This document shows positions 56,601 to 64,000 of a stretch of DNA of 64,000 nt, piece after piece. Position 1 is the stretch's first letter. Every line of letters begins with the position of its first letter. Under the pieces are notes generated by a model. That model was not told where the DNA came from, did not search any database, and saw nothing but the letters and a program-made list of their open reading frames with translations. The stretch comes from Orobanche coerulescens (lineage: Eukaryota; Streptophyta; Magnoliopsida; Lamiales; Orobanchaceae): contig CM065801.1 in assembly GCA_033398695.1 (NCBI GenBank), positions 50,044,358 to 50,108,357 on the forward strand. Direction: 5' to 3'. A program made the translations under genes and the position numbers.

Positions 56601-58156
56601 TCCGTTCAGAGCAGATGCTTGCCCGTTTAACGATTCGAAGGAGCTTCAGCAGGAATTCCTTAGACCCGAGATCGAGGTTTGGCTTCAGCGAGTTCGGGCG
56701 GCTTTGTATGTTAGAGATTTCATCGTCACTAGAGGAGACAATTCGAGAGAATCGGGGTTCGGACCCATCATTGTTACGCATCCGTGAGGATGTGGCTCAG
56801 GAAAGCCCTGGATTTGTGGTCCACGAGGATGGACTTTTGAGGTTTAAGAATCGGTTGTGTGTACTGCGAATGACGAGTTGAAAAACTCGATTTTGAAAGA
56901 AGCTCATGCTACCCCTTATTCTCGTGCATCCGGGTCTAGCAAGATGTACAAGGACTTGAAACAAAATTACCGGTGGAGTAATATGAAGCGAGAAGTCGCA
57001 GAATTTGTTTCGAGATGCTTAACTCGTCAACAAGTTAAGATTGAACATCGGCCGATGGGGTATGCTGAAACCTCTTCCTATTCCCGAATGGAAGTGGGAA
57101 GACATTTCTATGGATTTCATCACGAGTTTGCCGACGAGTCGTCGTGGCATGAATACGATCTGGGTGATCGTGGACCGCTTAACTAAATCAGCTCATTTCC
57201 TTGAGATCAAGGATACGTGGGGTCCCGAGAGACTTGCCCAACTTTTCATCAAAGAGATAGTGAGACCGCACTGCAGTACTCCTAAGAGTATCGTTTCCGA
57301 TCGTGACGGACGGTTTGTGTCACAGTATAGCAAATCAGTTCATCGTGCTATGGGAACTCAGCTTAATCTCAGTACTGCCTTTCATCCTCAGTCCGACGGA
57401 CAATCAGAGAGGACTATTCAGACATTAGAGGACATGTTGAGGGCATGCGTCCTCGATTGGAGAGACGATTGGGAAGCCCAACTACCATTGATCGAGTTCA
57501 CGTATAATAATAGTTGGCATGCTTCGATCAAGATGGCACCTTACGAGGCCTTGTATGGTCGTCGTTGTCGATCTCCGTTGTGTTGGGACGACTTATCAGA
57601 ATCAATCGGCACCGAGCCCGATATGCTTATAGCCGCCCGTGAAAAGGTAACTTTGATCAGGAATCATTTGTTGACCGCTCAGAGTCGACAGAAATCATAT
57701 GCAGATAACCGTCGTCGACCATTAGAGTTCGAGACAGGTGACCACGTGTTGGTCAAGGTATCCCCGAGTCGTGGTATCTTCCGTTTCGGGAAGAGGGGGA
57801 AATTAAGTCCGAGATTCATTGGACCGTTTGAGATTTTGGATCGAGTGGGCGAGTTAGCTTATCGTTTGGCTTTACCTCCGGCGTTGAGCCGAATTCATAA
57901 TGTGTTTCATGTCTCTCAGTTGCGGAAGTATGTTGCAGACCTGAGTCACATACTTCAGTTCGATGAGATCGAGATCGCCGACGATCATTCATATGAGGAG
58001 CGTCCTGTGCGAGTTTTAGAGCGGCGAATCAAACAGTTGAGGAATAAGACGATCCCTTTGGTCAAGATTCAGTGGTCTAGACACGGAGTCGAAGAGGCCA
58101 CTTGGGAAACCTAGGAGAATATGCGGGAGTGTTATCCCGAGTTGTTTGACCCTTAG
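56601..58156 (+). pseudogene. chromovirus integrase with C-terminal chromodomain
   Basis: The HHCC finger (56900-57040) is damaged, as the second His and last Cys positions read other residues (CLTRQQ). The catalytic core in frame 57041-58114 is intact: D in SMDFITSLP, D in VSDRDGRF, E in SDGQSERTIQ. The GPFEIL and NVFHVSQL blocks follow. A chromodomain (KIQWSRHGVEEATWE, about 58065-58150) would direct integration to heterochromatin marks. A TAG at 58111-58113 interrupts it, and the natural end FDP-stop is at 58156. Confidence 0.93.
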
Positions 58157-58177
58157 TTTCGGGGACGAAACTCTTTT

Positions 58178-58190
58178 AAGGGGGGGTGTA
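58178..58190 (+). other. chromovirus polypurine tract
   Basis: AAGGGGGGGTGTA directly precedes the 3' LTR. Confidence 0.9.
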
Positions 58191-60518
58191 TGTAATACCC
58201 GGTTGTAATTCAGTCATTATCATTCAGTAATTTCATTCGGTGATTGTCATTCAGTGGATTTTCACTCATTTATAATCATTCATCAATCATATTCGTTCAC
58301 CGTGTTCACCGTTCGGAGAAACTTCGAGTGGTGTATCGTTATTGTTCATTGTTTCAACTTTCCTCATATGAGTTCGACTTTGTTAGATCACCATTAATTT
58401 TTGGTAACTCCAAAAATTCTAAATCTTTGCAATATTATAGAGCATCAAGTTAGCTTTCCAATGGTTCAAACGGTGAGTCAATCGGAGTCCGGACGAGAGA
58501 GTTATGGTCGTTTTAGCTCAACCGCTCATTGGCCGATCACCGCCGAACGAACTCGGCCGTGTCGTCCGACACGGCCCGTGCCGTACTCGTCCGGAAAGTG
58601 CCGGCGTTCGCCTCGAGACCCGACCGTGTCGCCAGCACGGCCGAGTCGAACCCTTCCGGATAAGCTGTAACCGATCGCCAAAGACGCCCGACCGTGTCGC
58701 TGGCACGGCCGAGTCATGCCGAGTCGCCGTCGGACGAGTCATCGCCGGGAGGCCCTCCGCGCGACCGTGTCCGGGCAGACACGGTCGAGTCACTGTCGCC
58801 GGTATGCCGGCCACCGGCGACACGACCGTGCCGATCGGCACGGCCGTGTCCGGCAGCGATCAACTCCTTAAATTCGTTTTTTTCAGATTTCTTCCATTCC
58901 TTTCCCATTTTTTCACTTGCAACCGAGAGAGGAAGCTTGAGGGAGGGTTTTTCCTTCACAAATCATTTGGGTGTTTGATTTTCTTCATCTCCTTTCGATC
59001 GTGAAGCCCGGATAATCAATCTAACGCGTATTCTTCGGATTAAAGCACTTGGATCATCAAGAGGTAATTCCTTCAACACTTTGGACTTCGATTTTGTGTT
59101 GAAATAGGATGTTTTGGACGTTATAATCATGATATATGAAGGGATATGTATATGATTATGAGGTTGTATAAGGATTCATTGGATTATTGAGGGATTATTC
59201 AAGAACACCTTGAATATCGAGTTGGAATTGGGGATTTTCGACTAATTGATGTTTTAATCACATTTTTGGATATTCATAACGGACTATTGATCGTATTGGA
59301 GTTGTTTTGTTGGTTTGAAACACTTCTTGGGGGATTTGATATTGGTATATCGAGGTTTGATTGTAAACAATCGGAGTTTGGATACTACGTGTTTGATTTA
59401 ATGCCTCTATGGACTTGGTTTAGTCGTATCGACGTTTTGAGTTCGTTATATTCGTGTTTGATTCGTATATTGAACGGATTGTTGGTAATTGTATTATTTA
59501 AGGTTGTTCGAGCGACCGATAACTCAATTAGGACGTTGTTCGTGGACGGACATTCTTCATCGTTGTTGTGTAAGTTGATTCTTACTCGGTTAAAAGGACA
59601 TTCATTCCTTTTGTTGTTGATCATTCATAATCATAATTCATTCATCATTGTATTAATCATTTTGAGACTTGTAATTGTCGGATAATCATTTCATTAGCGA
59701 GGAACGGCGGTTCCAATCATTTCATTGAAAACTATCAATCACTTCATTATCACTTTCGTATCGGTGAGTCATTCTTGACTTTGTCGGATTATTATTATTC
59801 ATTGATATTCAAGATGGTCATTCTTGTTCATATGACCTTCTGGGTTCATATTGCGTGGCCGGGTGCGGATGTGTGGAATTTTTAGTCGGGCACGTGATGG
59901 CCATGTATTGTGAGTGATACATCGACTGCACACGATTACCTCTGTGAGACTAATTAGGTACAAGGACGGGTGTGTCCGGTCATCCGTCTTGTACACTTGC
60001 ACAGAACACTACGGGCGTACTATGATACTCCTCTTCAGCGTAATTCATAATTAAGGATATTTCATAACTTCAGTTAAATCATGTTTGTGTATTTTCAACC
60101 CATGAGTATTGTTGTTACGTATGGCGGCCCGTTGGGGGATTTTGTTTTCAGGTCACGGCAAGGCAAAGGCACGGGAAGAGCATGCTGACGGCGACGAGTC
60201 CCAGTGATACTAGTAGGGGGCCCCAGTCATTCCGTTTATTTCAGTCATTTCAGTCATTTCCGTTATTTGTATTTTCCGCTGCAAATTCCGTTTGAGATGC
60301 TTATTTGTTCAGGGTGGTGTATTTTATCTCCATATAAAATATACTAGTATTCTGTTTTGTCCTGGTGTAATGTACTTAAACTCCTCATCGGAGTACTTGG
60401 TAATATAATGTGGTTCGGTACTACAATTATATTATTTAATTCATCATTTTCATTTGCCTGGTGGGTCCCAGTCGGGGATTCACGACACTGTAATATCCGC
60501 CTAGTTTGGGGTGTTACA
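58191..60518 (+). repeat. chromovirus 3' LTR
   Basis: This 2,328-bp LTR is the partner of 50680-53002. Differences cluster in the palindrome block (58553-58855) and in short indels near 59910-59940 and 60120-60240. Confidence 0.94.
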
Positions 60519-60939
60519 CACGTCCCATGTCATACCTATTCAGAAAGCTAAGTTTCGCCTAGACCCCCGACCCGACCGTGTCATATGACATGGCCCGTGT
60601 CGTACTAGCATGGAACGTGAAAATCGACTGGACCCCTGACCCGACTATGTCATATGACACAGCCCGTGTCGTACCTGCGCATAAAATGAGATATGGTCTC
60701 CCTGCATGAACCGGCCGTGTCATAAGACACGGCCCATGTCATGCAGGCCTGGAAAGTGCAGTTTTGTCCTCGGGTCTTTTTCCTGCGAATTGAACACCAA
60801 TAGCTGAGCCGGTTAGTTCTACAACAAGTAAAAATATAAAGAAAGTGCGAAAAAAAACATAAAAATAAAAACTATTGGGTTGCTTCCCAATTAGCGCTAA
60901 GTTTAAAGTCTTCAGTCGGACATCTTCGACGGGAAGTTC
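60519..60939 (-). other. Athila integrase-to-promoter spacer with GACACGGCCCGTGTC motifs
   Basis: Once the chromovirus is removed this joins 50679. It holds at least three composite motifs of the form CCGTGTCATATGACACGGCCCGTGTC, split here as CCGTGTCATATGACA near 60575 and 60640 and CCGTGTCATAAGACACGG near 60715. No gene is seen. Confidence 0.75.
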
Positions 60940-63888
60940 TTATGGCTCGATTAATGTTATTACACACACGGCCTCCTTTTGATTTGGATGATAGTAGTGT
61001 TTGAGTCGTTGTCCGTTAACTTTAAATAGCTCTCCATCTCTGCTCATGAGCTCGACTACTCTGGGTGGAAGTACTTTCTTGATCATGAATGGCCCTGACC
61101 ATCTTGATTTTAATTTTCGAGGAAACAATTTTAATCTTGAATTGTAGAGAAGTACTTGTTGCCTCGGCATAAATTCAAGTTTTACGATCATCTTGTCATG
61201 CCATCTTTTAGATCTCTCTTTGTAGATTTGAGAGTTTTCGTAGCATTCATCCCGGAATTCTTCCAACTTGTTTAGCTCTAGCAATCTTCTCTTTCCGGCG
61301 GCCTCAAAATCCAGATTTATTCTTTTTACCGCCCACATCGCCTTATGCTCCAATTCCAAAGGTAGGTGACATGATTTCCCAAATATGAGTTGATAAGGAG
61401 ATGTTCCCAAAGGAGTTTTGTAGGTCGTACGATAAGCCCAAAGTGCATCGTCGAGCTTGGACGACCAATCTTTCCGAGATGTACTCACCATCTTTTATAG
61501 GATTACTTTGATCTCTTTGTTAGCCGCTTCGGCTTGTCCATTTGCTTGTGGATGATAGGCCAATGATTTCTTTGAGCGGACCCCATATTTCTGAAGGAGT
61601 TTATCCATGATTTTGTTGACAAAATGCGATCTCCGATCACTGATTAACGCTCTTGGGGTTCCAAACCGGCAAAAAATGTTCTTCTTTAAAAATTTCATCA
61701 CTACTTGAGCATCATTTGTTGGGGAAGAAATTGCCTCGACCCATCGAGATACATACTCGACCGCTAGCAGAATGTACTTATTCCCAAATGATGAGGAAAA
61801 TGGACCCATGAAGTCGATGCCCCAGACGTCAAACAGTTCAACCTCAATTACGTTAGTCATGGTCATCTCATGCCGCCTTGAAATATTCCCCACCCGTTGG
61901 CATCTATCGCATTGTTGAATGAAGAGATAGCAATCTTTGTATAACGTAGGCCAATAAAATCCGCTTTGCAACACCTTTGCAGCAGTTCGTGTTGCTCCAA
62001 AATGTCCTCCGGTTGGTGAAGAATGGCATTGTTGAATAATTTCATCCCATTCCTCTTGCGGCACACATCTCCTCACTATCATGTCGGCGTATCTAAAAAG
62101 TAGTGGATCATCCCACCTATAGAACTTGATATCAAGGAGGAATTTCTTCTTTTGATAATGAGATAAATCCGGGGGTAGCACACCTGCGACCAAAAAATTA
62201 ACAATGTCAGCAAACCATGGAAATTTAGCTTCTACCATAAAAAGCCGCTCGTCCGGAAACTCTTCTTTAATCCCTTCGATCTCGGGAACCTCCTCCTTCT
62301 TGTACTCGAGGCGAGATAAGTGGTCAGCTACCACATTCTCACAACCTTTCCTGTCTCGAACTTCTACGTCAAACTCTTGTAAAAGAAGAATCCATCGAAT
62401 AAGGCGAGGTTTAGAATTTTTCTTTTCGAACAAGTAATTGATAGCTGCGTGGTCCGTGTGTAGTATCGTCTTTTTCCCTATTAAGTATGATTGGAATTTG
62501 TCAAAAGCAAATACCACGGTGAGCATTTCTTTCTCCGCTGTTGTGTAATTTTGTTGGGCCCCATCTAATATTTTGCTTGCATAATAAATAGCCCGAAAGA
62601 GTTTCTCACGACGTTGTCCCAACACAGCTCCGACCGCATAATCACTTGCATCACACATGATCTCAAAAGGTTGAGACCAATCCGGTACTACGAGGATAGG
62701 ATCACTCACTAATACCTTCTTTAAAGTTTCAAATGCCTGCAAATGCTCGTTAGAAAAAATGAAAGTGGTATCTTTTTCTAACAATTTACTCAAAGTTTTA
62801 GTGGGTTTTGAAAAGTCTTTTATGAATCTCCTATAAAAACCAGCGTGACCAAGAAAACTTCTAATTGATTTTTCATTCTTCGGTGGGGGAAGTTTCTCAA
62901 TGTCGACAATTTTTGCTCTATCAGTCTCCAAACCAGCGGCGGACACTCTATGGCCTAGGACAATTCCTTCTTGCACCATAAAGTGACATTTCTCCCAATT
63001 TACCACGAGATTAGTATCTTCACATCACTGCAGAACTAAAGTTAGATTATGCAAGCAATGATCAAACGAATTTCCAAACACCGAAAAATCATCCATGAAT
63101 ACCTCCATTATATTTTCGATCAAATCATGAAAGATAGCCATCATGCAACATTTAAAAGTGGTTGGGGCCAAACGACATTCTACGATAAGCATAAATTCCA
63201 TAAGGACATGTAAAATCCGTTTTTTCTTGATCTTCCGGTGTTATGGAGATTTGATTATACCTTGAATAACCATCAAGAAAACAGAAAAATCATGCCCCGC
63301 CAATCTATCAAGCATTTGATCAATGAAGGGTAGGAGAAAATGGTCTTTGCGAGTAGCCGCGTTCAAAGACCTATAGTCTATACACACTCACCATCCCGTA
63401 ACTACCCTCATAGCAATTAATTCATCTTTCTCGTCTTTGGTTACGGTCATCCCTCCCTTTTTTGATACAACTTGCGTAGGACTCACCCACTCACTATCGG
63501 AAATTAGATATATCATTCCGGCATCTAATAGTTTGAGTACTTCCTTTTTCACTACTTCTTTCATTATGGGATTAAGTCTTCGTTGATTTTGCACTTTAGG
63601 TTTAAAATTTTCTTCAAGCAAAATCCTATGCATGCATATGGAAGGGCTAATTCCCTTCAAATCTGAGATAGACCATCCTATAGCCGACTTATGTGCTCTT
63701 AATACACGAAGCAATTTATCTAGTTGAGTAGATGAAAGTGAAGAGGATACGATTACCAGATTGGTATTGTTATCATCTAGAAATGCATACTTGAGGTGTT
63801 CCGGGAGGGCTTTAAGGTCCAAGCTTGGATGAGATACATCCGATTGAGATGAAACGGACCCAAAATTTTGAACCGTGTCATTCGACAT
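60940..63888 (-). pseudogene. Athila reverse transcriptase, RNase H and integrase
   Basis: Minus-strand pol. RT begins in frame 63888-63388 (LKPLPEHLKYAFL-like start, PTQVVSKKGGMTV). Bases 63387-63007 carry the RT core in broken frames, with FMDDFSVFG near 63095. Frame 63006-61495 gives the thumb ([13 protein letters not shown]), RNase H ([17 protein letters not shown]), the HHCC finger ([14 protein letters not shown]) and the integrase core (D in GIDFMG, D in ISDRRSHF, E in [10 protein letters not shown]). A single stop at 61495 separates the C-terminal part (61491-60940), which is in the same frame. No chromodomain is present. Confidence 0.92.
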
Positions 63889-64000
63889 GGTTGAGTCGTC
63901 TCCGCAACTACTTCATGCTCCTCTTTGTCAAAATCATCGGATTTATTGATTTGCGGTTCTTCCTGTAGAGAATTCAATTCACAAACATAATCAAACAAGT
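63889..64000 (-). pseudogene. Athila pol, linker upstream of RT (partial)
   Basis: Minus-strand frame 63998-63777 is an acidic linker (EEPQINKSDDFDKEEHE) expected between protease and RT. It overlaps the RT start in another frame, so a frameshift lies near 63880. It is cut by the window edge. Confidence 0.55.

Larger units (their letters stand above)
50680..60518 (+). mobile_element. chromovirus (Tekay/Del-like Ty3/gypsy), full-length but mutated
   Basis: This 9,839-bp element is flanked by the perfect duplication CACGT (50675-50679 and 60519-60523). LTRs are 50680-53002 and 58191-60518. The order is PBS, gag, protease, RT, RNase H, integrase, chromodomain, PPT. The LTRs look very similar outside a GC-rich patch, suggesting a young insertion. 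Each coding block nevertheless carries frameshifts or stops. Confidence 0.95.
45454..64000 (-). mobile_element. Athila-lineage Ty3/gypsy element, 5' end outside the window
   Basis: On the minus strand from the right: RT, RNase H, integrase (to 60940), an intergenic region, the ATHILA-type post-pol gene (48540-50525), a long 3' untranslated region, PPT and 3' LTR (45454-47002). A plus-strand chromovirus is inserted at 50680-60518 between integrase and the post-pol gene. Gag, PBS and 5' LTR are beyond 64000. Confidence 0.9.

Noticed and set aside
54757..58156. Endogenous pararetrovirus (caulimovirid) origin of RT sequence
   Set aside because: Integrase, chromodomain and LTRs are present and no movement or coat protein is seen. 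It is a Ty3/gypsy chromovirus.

Overview
This window looks like angiosperm nuclear DNA, probably eudicot. It consists almost entirely of nested transposable elements. I see plant Ty1/copia and Ty3/gypsy lineages (Tat, Athila, chromovirus), a plant L1-type LINE, two Lemi1/Emigrant-like pogo elements, hAT-like MITEs and a PIF/Harbinger-like MITE. I found no ordinary host protein gene, rRNA or tRNA gene. All coding regions but one short stretch carry stops, frameshifts or insertions, so they are relics.

Layout from left to right. 1-5948: Ty1/copia element I, interrupted by pogo copy A (1238-3419) and joined at about 5038 to a second partial gag-protease copy of the same family. 5949-7261: leader and gag fragment of copia family II, copy 1. 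7262-8369 and 21451-22612: an L1-type LINE (ORF1 tail and ORF2 endonuclease), split by pogo copy B (8370-21448). Pogo B itself contains a 10.9 kb Tat-lineage Ty3/gypsy element (8545-19439) on the minus strand, which carries a plus-strand antisense gene with its own TATA box and introns. The LINE also holds a hAT-like MITE (21647-22260). 22613-43069: copia II copy 2 (LTR, PBS, leader with a PIF-like MITE, gag, protease and pre-integrase). It is split by a non-autonomous chromovirus-type element (27578-42777) that contains three hAT-like MITEs and a TR-GAG element (32504-37144). 43070-45453: 3' end of copia III (minus). 45454-64000: an Athila-lineage element (minus) with 3' LTR, post-pol ATHILA-type gene, integrase and reverse transcriptase. 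It is split by a complete but mutated chromovirus (50680-60518, plus).

The deepest nest has five levels: LINE > copia II > copia III > Athila > chromovirus. Most junctions are fixed by target-site duplications (TA for pogo, TAA for PIF, 5 bp for LTR elements, 8 bp for hAT MITEs). Several have an undisturbed second copy in the same window that serves as the empty site.

Recurring themes are: (i) accessory genes in plant Ty3/gypsy elements that look like independent transcription units, namely the Tat antisense gene and the Athila post-pol gene, each with a TATA box and in-frame GT-AG introns; (ii) GC-rich short palindrome or tandem arrays upstream of the TATA box in unrelated LTRs; (iii) hAT-like MITEs whose interiors are made of short, near-palindromic repeats. 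All coordinates were read by eye from the sequence, and lineage names rest on motif recognition rather than a database search.
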